A stretch of 47,274 bases of DNA from Fidelibacterota bacterium (GCA_022561485.1 JADFRD010000003.1:15115-62388), one strand, 5' to 3'; numbered from the stretch's first letter, positions 31,125-39,650 are shown. Numbers and translations: made by a program. Notes: generated by a model not told the origin, from the letters alone.

Positions 31125-32684
31125 TTAATTACAATCTAAGCACGTCAAGCCTTCGGCTCTCATTTGCCAAATATGTTCAACCATTTTGTAGTCGCGTGTC
31201 CGGGTAACGTTTCTGATATCATCGATAAAATACTTCAGAGTTTCATCCAAATAGATGGATTTATCATTGGGGATCAAAAGAGTCAGTTCTATTTCTTGAT
31301 GCTGGTAAGGATCATCCGCCGGAATGATAAAAAATTGATCCAGTAGCAACTCGCCTTCTTTCAAAATATAATTGTAGTCAATATTTTCGGCATACTTTTT
31401 TGCTTCTTTATAAGAACGTGCCATGGCGTGTTTCCGGATTTGGAGATGAAAAAGAGAATCAGTAGAACGACGCACATCCAACTGTACTGAAGAGTTCAAT
31501 GTGTAACCACTATCTTCAGAATCAATGATTTTCAGGTCGCGGTCTTCCCAGTAAAAATCAATATGGGGTAATAGTGAAATGTTCAGGGTATCAGATTTGA
31601 CCTCGATTAATTCCACAAATTGATCCTTTCGAGCATCTTCAGAAAAAACAGATATACTGTATAATCCAAAAACGATGACTGATATCAATCCTAAAATCCA
31701 TAAGCTCGCCAATGTTCCCTTAATATAGTTGGGTTGTTTCGCCATATTGAATAGTAAGCGCAAACCCACATAAATGATTTGGAAAATGGGAATGCCCACT
31801 AACAGGATGAACCCGAGCAAAACGAACATTTCTGGTAATGGGTATGTTTCAAAAACTGTTTTCAAAGTGTGAATGGCTCCTGAAAAATCATGATGGGAAA
31901 TCCCAAATGTCCCTGATAACACAAGCAGCAAAAAGGAGAAAGCGATGGTCACTGAAAGCCCAAAAATCAAAAATCCAATTCCCAAAAGCGGTTTTAGTAC
32001 AAAACCCAGTACTTTTGTTAGTTTTACCAAAATATCAAAAACAAAACGAACAGCGTTGCCAAGCCATTTAAAAAATATTTTCAGTGCGTTTTGACTTGTT
32101 TCCGGATCAATCGCTTTTTCAACCTGGGCTGTAATGGCTTTGCCGATTGAATCGGCCGTGATGGGCTCGCCCTTCATTTTCAGTTTATCAGATGTGGTGT
32201 CTGCTACAGGGACAATAAGCCAGAGGACTAAATACATCAGTAAACCAAAACCACCTAAAAACATGCTAACCAAAAATCCCAGGCGAAACAGAACAGGATC
32301 TACATTAAAATAAACACCCAACCCCACACAGACACCACCTAAAATTTTATCAGTTGGATGACGGTAAACTCGCCGTTTGACTTTTTCTTTTAAAGATGGA
32401 TCATCAGAAATTTTATCATCATCTGCACCTTCATCGCCGTATTCTTCCGGTTGTCCCATGATCTTTATCACATCCTCTACGTGGTCAGATGATATGATTT
32501 TCACTTTTTTTTCCTGAAATATTTCAGCGATTCTGGCTTCAATGTCCGTAACAATTTCTTCCTGTCCTTCAGATTCAGAAAAATGGTCTTTTATGGATGA
32601 TAGGTATTTTTGAAGTAAGGTAAAGGCATCTTCTTCGATATGAAAAATGACGCCACCCAGATTGATCGTATTTGTTTTCTTCAT
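31125..32684 (-). CDS. PspC-domain membrane protein
   Basis: A 519-residue protein with the layout common in FCB bacteria. The N-terminal cytosolic part (1-100, LGGVIFHIEEDAFTLLQKYL) is followed by a PspC domain (about 105-162: RRVYRHPTDKILGGVCVGLG, FNVDPVLFRLGFLV, LVLWLIVPVAD). About four more membrane helices run to near residue 350, and the C-terminal part (about 350-519) is probably extracytoplasmic and beta-rich, ending in a CLDCN tail. PspC proteins sense membrane stress; a specific function is not known. It lies four bases after a PadR regulator gene, so the pair is an operon. Confidence 0.88.
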   Translation of the reverse strand: MKKTNTINLGGVIFHIEEDAFTLLQKYLSSIKDHFSESEGQEEIVTDIEARIAEIFQEKKVKIISSDHVEDVIKIMGQPEEYGDEGADDDKISDDPSLKEKVKRRVYRHPTDKILGGVCVGLGVYFNVDPVLFRLGFLVSMFLGGFGLLMYLVLWLIVPVADTTSDKLKMKGEPITADSIGKAITAQVEKAIDPETSQNALKIFFKWLGNAVRFVFDILVKLTKVLGFVLKPLLGIGFLIFGLSVTIAFSFLLLVLSGTFGISHHDFSGAIHTLKTVFETYPLPEMFVLLGFILLVGIPIFQIIYVGLRLLFNMAKQPNYIKGTLASLWILGLISVIVFGLYSISVFSEDARKDQFVELIEVKSDTLNISLLPHIDFYWEDRDLKIIDSEDSGYTLNSSVQLDVRRSTDSLFHLQIRKHAMARSYKEAKKYAENIDYNYILKEGELLLDQFFIIPADDPYQHQEIELTLLIPNDKSIYLDETLKYFIDDIRNVTRTRDYKMVEHIWQMRAEGLTCLDCN

Positions 32685-32688
32685 AATG

Positions 32689-33021
32689 CTATATTTTTTT
32701 TGTGGTTAATCGCACAGCCTTGACCAGGTCTTTCCACGTTACGTACAATGCAGAAAGAAATGTGATGCCGTCTGATGTGATCGTATAATATTTTCGAGGC
32801 GGACCCGATTTTGATTCTTCCCACCGATAGGTGAGTAAACCTGAGTTTTTAAGTCGCGTCAGTAATGGGTAGAGGGTTCCTTCAACTACAATCAAGTTTG
32901 CTTTTTTAAGTCGCACCAAAATATCCGAAGGATAAGCTTCTCCATTTTCCAGAATTGAAAGGATGCAGAATTCCAATACACCTTTACGCATTTGTGCTTT
33001 TGTATTTTCTATTTTCAACAT
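32689..33021 (-). CDS. PadR-family transcriptional regulator
   Basis: A 110-residue winged-helix repressor. It shows MRKGVLEFCILSILENGEAY, PSDILVRLKK, VVEGTLYPLLTRLKNSGLLT and the wing SGPPRKYYTITSDG, all PadR hallmarks. A longer frame reaches back to 33078, but its extra 19 residues are unlike the family, so I take ATG at 33019-33021. PadR regulators often sit before the membrane-protein gene they repress; here that would be the PspC gene, with likely autoregulation. Confidence 0.88.
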   Translation of the reverse strand: MLKIENTKAQMRKGVLEFCILSILENGEAYPSDILVRLKKANLIVVEGTLYPLLTRLKNSGLLTYRWEESKSGPPRKYYTITSDGITFLSALYVTWKDLVKAVRLTTKKI

Positions 33022-33200
33022 AATTGAACTATTTGGTATAGCAATAATAAATATATTAACAGGTACTATGCAATACATATTACAATAATAAAATTTTTTC
33101 TTTATATTTTAAGATATATTTCTGTATAAATTTGAAATGAAAGTCTGTTTTAACCACAGAATGACATCACGTAAATTGAGTTCATAAATCAGGAGAATAA

Positions 33201-34856
33201 ATGTCCAGAACGATTCATGCACCCAGGGGAAATAAATTAACGTGTAAAAATTGGCAGATCGAAGCGCCCTATCGCATGATCCAGAATAACCTGGACCCGG
33301 ATGTGGCTGAAAATCCGGACGAACTTGTTGTTTACGGTGGGAAAGGAAAAGCCGCCCGGAATTGGGAATGTTTTGATGCCATCCTCAACACATTAAAAAG
33401 ACTTGAGCCCGATGAAACGTTATTGATTCAATCGGGAAAACCGGTTGGTGTAATACGCACTCATACATCATCTCCCCGTGTATTGATCGCCAATTCAAAT
33501 CTGGTTCCTGAATGGGCGAACTGGGAACATTTTAACGAGCTGGAACAAAAAGGCCTCATGATGTACGGCCAAATGACAGCCGGTTCCTGGATTTATATTG
33601 GAACACAAGGCATTTTGCAAGGCACATACGAAACCTTCGCTGCAGCAGGAAAGCAACATTTCGACAGTGATTTAACCGGAAAATTTGTTCTAACTGCCGG
33701 CCTCGGAGGCATGGGCGGCGCTCAACCTTTATCTGTAACGATGAATAATGGTGTCGTTATTTGTATCGAAATAGATCCTCAACGTATCCAACGCCGTTTG
33801 GAAACAAAATACCTTGATGTAGGAACAGAATCGCTGGAGGATGCCCTTACGCTGGCTAGAGATGCCGTGGTGAAGGGAAAGCCACTCTCTATCGGATTAT
33901 TAGGCAATGCGGCGGATGTAGTACCAAAAATCGCTGAAATGGACATTGTGCCGGACTTAGTGACAGATCAAACTTCTGCCCATGACGAATTGGATGGCTA
34001 TATACCCAATGGTATGACTTATGAGGAAGCATTGGAATTGCGAAAAATCAATCCTGAAAAATATATAATAGATAGTTTCCGTTCCATGGCAGAACATTGT
34101 CGGGGTATACTCAAACTTCAGGAAATGGGTGCCATCGCTTTTGATTATGGCAATAACCTCCGGGGACAAGCTAAAAAAGCTGGTGTTGAAAATGCCTTTG
34201 ATTATCCTGGATTTGTTCCGGCGTATGTCCGTCCGTTGTTTTGTGACGGAAGAGGTCCCTTTCGCTGGGTAGCATTATCAGGAGATCCGGAAGATATTTA
34301 TAAAACAGACGATAAAGTATTAGAAATGTTTCCCGAAGATGAAACGCTGAAACGCTGGATCAAAATGGCACGGAAAAAAGTACAGTTCCAAGGTCTGCCA
34401 GCGAGGATTTGCTGGCTGGATTATACACAACGGTCCAAATTTGGTGTGGAATTAAACCGTATGGTGGCTAGTGGTGAATTATCCGCACCGATTGTTATTG
34501 GGCGCGATCATTTGGACACAGGTTCAGTGGCTTCACCCTATCGAGAAACGGAAGCGATGAAAGACGGGTCAGATGCTGTGGCAGACTGGCCCTTGCTCAA
34601 TGCATTGGCGAATGCTGCCAGCGGTGCCACTTGGGTATCCATTCATCATGGCGGAGGCGTAGGTATGGGGCTTGCCATTCACGCCGGACAGGTCATTTGC
34701 GCCGACGGTACTCCGGAGATGGAGGAGCGGATTCAACGAGTTCTGACCACCGATCCGGGGACGGGTATTTTCCGTCATGTGGATGCGGGATATGAAAAAG
34801 CAATAGAAAACGCCAAAAAATGGAATGTTGATATACCAATGATGGACGATTGTTGA
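33201..34856 (+). CDS. hutU: urocanate hydratase
   Basis: Converts urocanate to imidazolonepropionate in histidine breakdown, using tightly bound NAD+ as electrophile. The 551-residue protein has the dinucleotide segment [10 protein letters not shown] (167-176), [12 protein letters not shown] (256-267), C404 in [15 protein letters not shown], and [14 protein letters not shown] near the C-terminus. CAGGAG precedes ATG 33201. The last residues, MMDDC, extend past the usual IPM end, and the stop codon lies inside a 12-base inverted repeat, so the tail may come from a nearby insertion. hutH is not in the window. Confidence 0.95.
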   Translation: MSRTIHAPRGNKLTCKNWQIEAPYRMIQNNLDPDVAENPDELVVYGGKGKAARNWECFDAILNTLKRLEPDETLLIQSGKPVGVIRTHTSSPRVLIANSNLVPEWANWEHFNELEQKGLMMYGQMTAGSWIYIGTQGILQGTYETFAAAGKQHFDSDLTGKFVLTAGLGGMGGAQPLSVTMNNGVVICIEIDPQRIQRRLETKYLDVGTESLEDALTLARDAVVKGKPLSIGLLGNAADVVPKIAEMDIVPDLVTDQTSAHDELDGYIPNGMTYEEALELRKINPEKYIIDSFRSMAEHCRGILKLQEMGAIAFDYGNNLRGQAKKAGVENAFDYPGFVPAYVRPLFCDGRGPFRWVALSGDPEDIYKTDDKVLEMFPEDETLKRWIKMARKKVQFQGLPARICWLDYTQRSKFGVELNRMVASGELSAPIVIGRDHLDTGSVASPYRETEAMKDGSDAVADWPLLNALANAASGATWVSIHHGGGVGMGLAIHAGQVICADGTPEMEERIQRVLTTDPGTGIFRHVDAGYEKAIENAKKWNVDIPMMDDC

Positions 34857-34925
34857 TTGAAGATTTTAGATTGATGATTGAAGATTGAAAATTGATGATT
34901 GCAGATTGTCGTTTGTAGATTGAAG
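34857..34925. repeat. GATTGAAGATTG-type degenerate direct repeats
   Basis: The intergenic stretch after hutU is built of 7- to 10-base units on the theme ATTGAAGATTGATG, for example GATTGATGATTGAAGATTGA. It is followed by an AT-rich spacer and the four-helix-bundle gene. The same motif in reverse complement occurs at the 5' end of hutI. Confidence 0.8.
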
Positions 34926-34945
34926 TATAATAATAATTAATAAGT

Positions 34946-35302
34946 ATGCGTATGAACAAAGACGAATTAAAGAACAGAACAAAAGAATTTGCACATCGTT
35001 GTGTGAAATTATGTAATTCACTTCCTAATAAAGATATTGGGCGTCTTGTAAAAGGACAATTGTTGAGGTCTTCTACATCAGTCGCTTCGAATTATCGTGC
35101 GACATGTGTTGCTCAATCCAAAAAGAGTTTTATCGCCAAAATAAGCATCGTTATTGAAGAAGCTGACGAATCCTTATTTTGGCTTGAATTCATTATTGAT
35201 GAAGCATTGCTGCAAAATGAGAGAGTAATACCTTTGATGAAAGAAGCCGATGAACTTGTTGCCATCTTTATTTCTTCTCGAAAAACGGCCAGTGGAAAAT
35301 GA
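34946..35302 (+). CDS. four-helix-bundle protein (23S rRNA IVP / Avd-like family)
   Basis: A 118-residue helical protein: ELKNRTKEFAHRCVKLCNSL, GRLVKGQLLRSSTSVASNYR, FIAKISIVIEEADESLFWLE and MKEADELVAIFISSRKT. This is the family first seen as ORFs in 23S rRNA intervening sequences and structurally related to the Avd accessory protein of diversity-generating retroelements. Its biochemical role is unknown. An alternative ATG is two codons in. The stop overlaps the hutI ATG (ATGA). It is the only gene of the bounded cassette. Confidence 0.88.
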   Translation: MRMNKDELKNRTKEFAHRCVKLCNSLPNKDIGRLVKGQLLRSSTSVASNYRATCVAQSKKSFIAKISIVIEEADESLFWLEFIIDEALLQNERVIPLMKEADELVAIFISSRKTASGK

Positions 35303-36528
35303 ATAATAGACGATCAACAATCGACAATCAACAATCATTACTCCTCGAGAATATCGGTCAATTAACAACTTTCAACCCTGAATCAGGGAAAGTTGAGACC
35401 AATTCAAATACATCGCTTTCTATTGAGAATGGGTTCATCGTTGAAAGATGTAGTGGTGGCGAAGTCATTGACTGCGGTGGATCACTTGTCACTCCTGGAT
35501 TTGTTGACTCCCATACCCATCCTGTATTTTTAGATGGCAGGGAAGAAGAATTTGCTATGCGCCTGGCTGGGGCAACATACGGAGAAATTGCTGCAAAGGG
35601 CGGAGGCATTAATTCCAGTATTACCGGAGTCCGTAATGCAGCCAAAGATGAGTTAGCTGTGCGTGTAATAAAACGGATGGATCGATTTCTTAAACTGGGC
35701 ACAACCACCGTTGAGGCAAAGTCCGGATATGGTTTGGATATTGAGTCAGAATTGAAATCACTTCAAGTATTGCATGAAGTAAATCAGAAGCATGAAATTG
35801 ACATTGTCCCTACGTTTTTAGGCGCTCATGCATTCCCGCCGGAGTTTGTACAAGATCATAATGGATATGTGGATTTGATCTGTAATGAAATGATTCCGGA
35901 AGTAGCAAAACAGGGAATTGCCGTCTTCTGTGATGTATTTTGTGAAAAGGGTTACTTCAGCGTGGAGCAATCCGGAAAGATCCTGGAAACAGCAAAAGAA
36001 CATGGGCTAACGCCACGACTACACGCAGATGAATTTGAAGATTCCGGAGCAGCAGAACTGGCGGCAGAAGTGGGTGCAGTTTCGGCAGATCACCTTATGG
36101 CTGTCAGTAATGCAGGAATTCAGAAAATGGCAGAAAATAATGTGATTGCGATATTATTACCGGGAACCACATTCTTTCTTGGTAAGAATACGTATGCTCC
36201 CGCAAAAAAATTGTTAGAAAATGGAATTAATATTGTCTTAGCCACGGACTTTAATCCCGGGAGCTGTCATATTCAGTCCATGCCATTTATCATTTCCTTG
36301 GCGTGTATCAAAATGGGAATGACAATCAAGCAGGTATTTGCTTCAGCGACGTATTATGCTGCTAAAGCATTAAATTTGGAAAAAGATCGAGGAAGTATCG
36401 CCATCGGTTGTAAGGCCGACCTCATCGTTTGGGATATTGAGAAACTGATGGATATTCCTTACCATGTAACAGATTTACCCATTAAAATGGTGATAAAGAA
36501 TGGAAAACCAATTGACTCAATGCGGTGA
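35299..36528 (+). CDS. hutI: imidazolonepropionase
   Basis: Opens the ring of imidazolonepropionate to N-formimino-glutamate. It is an amidohydrolase of 409 residues with zinc ligands in DSHTHPVFL (H72, H74), the family motif GATYGEIAAKGGGINSS, TVEAKSGYGLD, HADEFED and LATDFNPGSC. The first 13 codons (MNNRRSTIDNQQS) are encoded by repeat DNA and do not resemble HutI, whose homology begins at about LLENIGQL. No other start codon lies between, so the inserted cassette appears to supply the start, coupled to the preceding gene by an ATGA overlap. Confidence 0.94.
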   Translation: MNNRRSTIDNQQSLLLENIGQLTTFNPESGKVETNSNTSLSIENGFIVERCSGGEVIDCGGSLVTPGFVDSHTHPVFLDGREEEFAMRLAGATYGEIAAKGGGINSSITGVRNAAKDELAVRVIKRMDRFLKLGTTTVEAKSGYGLDIESELKSLQVLHEVNQKHEIDIVPTFLGAHAFPPEFVQDHNGYVDLICNEMIPEVAKQGIAVFCDVFCEKGYFSVEQSGKILETAKEHGLTPRLHADEFEDSGAAELAAEVGAVSADHLMAVSNAGIQKMAENNVIAILLPGTTFFLGKNTYAPAKKLLENGINIVLATDFNPGSCHIQSMPFIISLACIKMGMTIKQVFASATYYAAKALNLEKDRGSIAIGCKADLIVWDIEKLMDIPYHVTDLPIKMVIKNGKPIDSMR

Positions 36529-36561
36529 ACCGTGTAAACTCGCGTCTGTATTTATTACATA

Positions 36562-37029
36562 ATGATGGCAAAACGATTTAAAATATCAGTATTTACAATT
36601 CTGCTGCTCCTCGGTGCCGAAGGTCTTTTTGCCAATTATGCTTTCTACCGAACCGTGACCAATACGTGCAAATCCTACCGTATAACTACTCAGGAAGGGG
36701 AGATGTATTTCGGCAGAGAGGAAAATAATAAGGACAAATTTTATCTATCTGTCAATAGCAATAGAAATAACTTTGAAATGGCGCTCATCGTGGGGTTTGT
36801 GTCTGTTGGACAAGCCATTAAACACCAGCGCTATCTGGTAAAAAAAGGATTGATCAAAACTTCTACTGAACCTAAAACCATTCATGTAACAGTCAATGTG
36901 CCTATTACAAGGGATAATATTATAATTTCTGCCAGCGCCACGGCAGAACAGGTAATAAAGCTTACGGACGGCAAGATCGATTCTGCCGAGTTTATGCGTT
37001 TAATTAAAAATTCAATTGTAACACTATAG
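36562..37029 (+). CDS. secreted protein of unknown function
   Basis: I do not recognise this 155-residue protein. It has a signal peptide (FKISVFTILLLLGAEGLFA, about 6-24), followed by a small domain with YRITTQEGEMYFGREENNKD and a hydrophobic stretch MALIVGFVSVGQAI. The C-terminal half contains a beta-rich part (TIHVTVNVPITRDNIIISAS) and a helix. It is eight bases upstream of a DUF350-like gene and probably co-transcribed. Confidence 0.6.
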   Translation: MMAKRFKISVFTILLLLGAEGLFANYAFYRTVTNTCKSYRITTQEGEMYFGREENNKDKFYLSVNSNRNNFEMALIVGFVSVGQAIKHQRYLVKKGLIKTSTEPKTIHVTVNVPITRDNIIISASATAEQVIKLTDGKIDSAEFMRLIKNSIVTL

Positions 37030-37037
37030 GAGGTCTT

Positions 37038-37271
37038 ATGGATCCATTTGGAATTGAATCAACCTTATTGAGCTACTTACGGGCCATTGGCTGGTCTATC
37101 ACTGCGGCGATCGGCTTTTCATTTGGCATCGGTTTGGCCATTAAGGTTTTCGATTGGCTCTCCAGCGATATTGATGAATGGGAAGAGATCAAAAAAGGCA
37201 ACATGGGCGTTGCATTGATCTTTGTCGCACTCATCGTCATGGTGGGCTTGCTCGTCTACAAAGTTATTTAA
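37038..37271 (+). CDS. small membrane protein, DUF350-like
   Basis: A 77-residue protein with two predicted membrane helices (about 13-37 and 54-76). Between them is GLAIKVFDWLSSDIDEWEEI followed by KKGNMGVALIF, the hallmark of DUF350 repeats (E-I-K-K-G-N). AGGAGG sits seven bases before ATG 37038. DUF350 proteins are of unknown function and often larger, so this is a single-repeat form. Confidence 0.7.
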   Translation: MDPFGIESTLLSYLRAIGWSITAAIGFSFGIGLAIKVFDWLSSDIDEWEEIKKGNMGVALIFVALIVMVGLLVYKVI

Positions 37272-37296
37272 GACGACTTTAAACAAAGATGTTTTT

Positions 37297-37329
37297 AACG
37301 GGGGTTGGTCCGTCTAATTCCCGTTTTTT
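37297..37329 (+). terminator. intrinsic terminator after the DUF350 gene
   Basis: AACGGG (37297-37302) pairs with CCCGTT (37320-37325) around a 17-base loop, followed by TTTT. It is 25 bases beyond the DUF350 stop and upstream of the toxin-antitoxin promoter. The remaining gap to 37410 is AT-rich and shows nothing else. Confidence 0.55.
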
Positions 37330-37411
37330 GTATGTTTATTTTTTAAAATATTGTTTTTACTTTTATAAGTCTTGGATTCAAGTAGTATTGTGGCATCTTA
37401 TTAATATCATT

Positions 37412-37450
37412 TGAATTATTATTGTGAAATGTATAATATTACTATACATA
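37412..37450 (+). promoter_or_regulatory. promoter and palindromic operator of the toxin-antitoxin pair
   Basis: ATGTATA (37430-37436) and TATACAT (37444-37450) form a perfect 7-bp inverted repeat with a 7-base spacer. The left arm and spacer contain TATAAT (37433-37438), an ideal -10 box; TTGAAT (37412-37417) is a possible -35 with a short 15-base spacer. Binding by the antitoxin, alone or with toxin, would block the promoter, the usual autoregulation of such pairs. Confidence 0.65.
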
Positions 37451-37466
37451 AATAAGGAAATTAAAG

Positions 37467-37706
37467 ATGAAAGCTACAGTCGTTGACCTTCGATATAAGA
37501 TGAAAGATGTTTTAGATGCCTTGGATAATAATGAAGAAGTAACTATTCTTTATCACGGGCAAGTAAAGGGGACCATTATCCCCAATTCCGGGAATTCAAA
37601 TTTGGAAATTTCTGCCCACCCTATTTTTGGAATGTATTCTGATAATGAATTATCCGTTTTAGATGAACTTGAAACTTTGCGAGGTGGTCGCTTTAATGCT
37701 GTTTGA
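37467..37706 (+). CDS. antitoxin, Phd/YefM-like
   Basis: A 79-residue protein whose N-terminal part (MKATVVDLRYKMKDVLDALD, then NEEVTILYHGQVKGTI) fits the prevent-host-death fold, a small DNA-binding dimer. The C-terminal part, which would embrace the toxin, is short. AAGGAA precedes ATG 37467. It overlaps the PIN gene by 11 bases, and a palindrome covers its promoter. Confidence 0.8.
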   Translation: MKATVVDLRYKMKDVLDALDNNEEVTILYHGQVKGTIIPNSGNSNLEISAHPIFGMYSDNELSVLDELETLRGGRFNAV

Positions 37707-38073
37707 TACGGATATTATCATTTGGGTACAGCGAGGAAATATAAAAGCTGCACGTATGGTAGAAAAAGAAAATGAACGGTTCATATCTATTCAAACCTTT
37801 ATGGAGTTACTCCAGGGAGCCAGGAATCAATTGCATCATAAAGTTATTAAAGAATTTATTTACGATTTTGGGATTTCTGTATTGCCCCTGACTGAAAATA
37901 TTGGCCACAGAGCTTTGGTATATGTTGAAGAATATTCCATGTCATCCAATATGCGAGCCGGAGATGCGATTATTGCCGCAACAGCCGTGGAGAATAATGT
38001 GACCCTGGTATCCAGCAATGCAAAACATTTCAAGCCGATTAAAGAATTATCTCTAAAAGTGTTCAAACCTTAA
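37696..38073 (+). CDS. PIN-domain toxin (VapC-like ribonuclease)
   Basis: A 125-residue PIN-domain protein. Acidic residues are in the expected places: D4 and D6 in MLFDTDIIIW, Glu in FMELLQGARN, Asp in MRAGDAIIAATAVENN, then VTLVSSNAKHFKPI. PIN toxins cut specific RNAs such as initiator tRNA or rRNA; the target here is unknown. A frame opening at 37663 lies inside the antitoxin gene, and ATG 37696 matches the family start. Confidence 0.85.
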   Translation: MLFDTDIIIWVQRGNIKAARMVEKENERFISIQTFMELLQGARNQLHHKVIKEFIYDFGISVLPLTENIGHRALVYVEEYSMSSNMRAGDAIIAATAVENNVTLVSSNAKHFKPIKELSLKVFKP

Positions 38074-38111
38074 CATACCTCTATTCACAATCAGCTATTG
38101 ACCTATTGACC

Positions 38112-38148
38112 AAAAAACATTACGAATGTTACCAACCTTCGTAATGTT
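38112..38148 (-). terminator. intrinsic terminator of the DUF92-fusion gene
   Basis: AACATTACGAA (38116-38126) and TTCGTAATGTT (38138-38148) form a perfect 11-bp stem with an 11-base loop. Read on the minus strand, the stem is followed by TTTTTT (38112-38117), and its start overlaps the stop codon at 38147-38149. On the plus strand no T tract follows, so it mainly serves the minus-strand gene, although the PIN gene converges on it. Confidence 0.75.
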
Positions 38149-39622
38149 ATAATAACACGATCATCGCACCCACAATTGTATTCACGAAGTTCACCCCATC
38201 ATTATCTATCCATTTGAAGCCGCGAATGTGATGGGTATACATATCGCAGTGAATCCGTCTTTCCGTTTCCTTATTACAAACGGCACAGCGAAACATGGCT
38301 TGAACACTTCCGCCCAGAATGGAGTCCACAAGACTGCCAACAAACCCAGCCAGCACAATTAAATGAATCGGTAAATCAGTCAGCCAATTCAACCCAATTA
38401 AGGCAATAGTTCCAGCTCCTAAAATAGAGCCAAGAAAGCCCAATAAAGTCACACCTCCGGACGACCCTTTTTCGACTGTTTTAAAATTCAGAATATGACG
38501 AGGATTGTGTTTACTGAAGTATCCGATCTCTGTTGCCCAGGTATCCGCTGTGGCGGCGGCTATAGCTCCAAGGAATAATGCGTAAGCATAATTGAAGGGA
38601 TGATAGAAATTCACAAGTGCAATAATCATGGGTACAGTTCCATTAGCCAATACCTGCACAACATCACGCCTTGAGCCTTTTTGAGTGATTTCTGCTGACT
38701 TTTTCCCAATCTTGGACATTATGGACGATAAAATAAAAAATGCCAGTATTGGCGTGATCCATTGAACTCCACCCGCACCAAAAATGAATAAACCCATTAT
38801 AAATGCTGTAGCTGTTCCTCCGCCATTTAATGATCGTAATTTATAGGCAATTAAAAAGATAACCGCCGAGCCAAATGTCCAGACCCATAATTCCGGTAAG
38901 GATCCATGGGTGTAATTAATAAGATAAATTTCATAAGCGTTGGCGGTTACGAGCGGAACGGACAGGTTATCAGATCCTTTGCTGCTGGTCGCTTCCGCAA
39001 GTGTCGCTGCTATTCCTGTGAATACCGCACACCCAATGAGCACTTCCATCGGTATAAAGAAAGCTGCTCCAAAGAACCAGGCAAAAAAGTCCGTGCCGAC
39101 ATAAATAATGAGTGTAGTAGAGAGAAACATGGCCGCGCTGCCCTGAAGAGATTTTTCGTCATCCCATAAACGAAATTTCAGTGGATGTTTTTCATGCTCG
39201 CCCACAAGCGATGCCAGTGTATCGGCAATGGTCATGACCAGCATAGATAAGACGAGAGTGATGGGTTTTTCCCACCAAAATGCAGCCAGCAGTAAAAAGG
39301 CTATCGGGAAGTATACCGTGCCATAAGTGGTTCGCTCCGTGGCATGCATGCTTTTGAATTTGTTCGATTTTAACGTAAGTGCATTTAAAACGATGAAGAT
39401 TATCGCCAGCGTCATGGGCTGAATATTCGATGAAAAAATTAAAGGGCAGATGGAAACCATAAGTCCGACGATGACATGAACCATTTTACGACTGGCTTCG
39501 GGACTCCATTTTAATTTGGAGCGGAAAAATTCGGCTATCCCGATGAGTAAAAAGATGGCAATAATAAATGCACCGAATGTGATCCATTCATTTGAAAATA
39601 GTTGTAAGGATATGATTACCAT
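38147..39622 (-). CDS. fused polyprenol/phytol kinase-like and DUF92 (VTE6-like) membrane protein
   Basis: A 491-residue polytopic protein with two family parts. Residues 1 to about 235 resemble the dolichol/phytol kinase (VTE5-like, CTP-dependent) family: RKMVHVIVG (45-53), TIADTLASLVGEHE, KSLQGSAAMF and SDNLSVPLV. Residues about 250-491 are DUF92, the family of plant VTE6 phytyl-phosphate kinase: GSRRDVVQVLANG (316-328), DTWATEIG (360-367), SSGGVTLLGFLGSILGAG and GSLVDSILGGSVQ (429-441). By analogy it could turn an isoprenoid alcohol into the diphosphate in two steps on one chain. No tocopherol pathway is visible nearby. Confidence 0.85.
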   Translation of the reverse strand: MVIISLQLFSNEWITFGAFIIAIFLLIGIAEFFRSKLKWSPEASRKMVHVIVGLMVSICPLIFSSNIQPMTLAIIFIVLNALTLKSNKFKSMHATERTTYGTVYFPIAFLLLAAFWWEKPITLVLSMLVMTIADTLASLVGEHEKHPLKFRLWDDEKSLQGSAAMFLSTTLIIYVGTDFFAWFFGAAFFIPMEVLIGCAVFTGIAATLAEATSSKGSDNLSVPLVTANAYEIYLINYTHGSLPELWVWTFGSAVIFLIAYKLRSLNGGGTATAFIMGLFIFGAGGVQWITPILAFFILSSIMSKIGKKSAEITQKGSRRDVVQVLANGTVPMIIALVNFYHPFNYAYALFLGAIAAATADTWATEIGYFSKHNPRHILNFKTVEKGSSGGVTLLGFLGSILGAGTIALIGLNWLTDLPIHLIVLAGFVGSLVDSILGGSVQAMFRCAVCNKETERRIHCDMYTHHIRGFKWIDNDGVNFVNTIVGAMIVLL

Positions 39623-39638
39623 TAATGAAAATAATTGT

Positions 39639-39650
39639 ATTAATATTAAT
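39639..39650. promoter_or_regulatory. 12-bp palindrome in the divergent promoter region
   Basis: ATTAATATTAAT is a perfect palindrome in the 66-base gap between the divergent DUF92-fusion gene and the aminotransferase operon. It could be an operator or only AT-rich overlap of two promoters. No clear -35/-10 pairs stand out. Confidence 0.3.

Larger units (their letters stand above)
34848..35336. mobile_element. candidate four-helix-bundle cassette bounded by 12-bp inverted repeats
   Basis: The ends GATTGTTGATTG (34848-34859) and CAATCAACAATC (35325-35336) are exact inverted repeats. The left flank continues as an imperfect array of GATTGAAGATTGA-like units to 34925; the right flank is the reverse-oriented counterpart (35311-35336). 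Between them is one gene for a 23S rRNA intervening-sequence type four-helix-bundle protein. The unit separates hutU from hutI, and both genes read into its ends. This suggests an inserted element; no transposase is present and no target duplication was found. Confidence 0.55.

Noticed and set aside
33022..33078. Longer PadR start (19 extra residues)
   Set aside because: The extra hydrophobic residues are not seen in PadR proteins and the region is AT-rich promoter sequence. A weak TATG-N5-CATA inverted repeat at 33067-33079 was noted but is too short to claim as an operator.
34857..34925. Tandem-repeat satellite or CRISPR
   Set aside because: Units are 7-10 bases and degenerate, and the pattern is explained as the inner part of the cassette end, with its reverse copy at 35311-35336.
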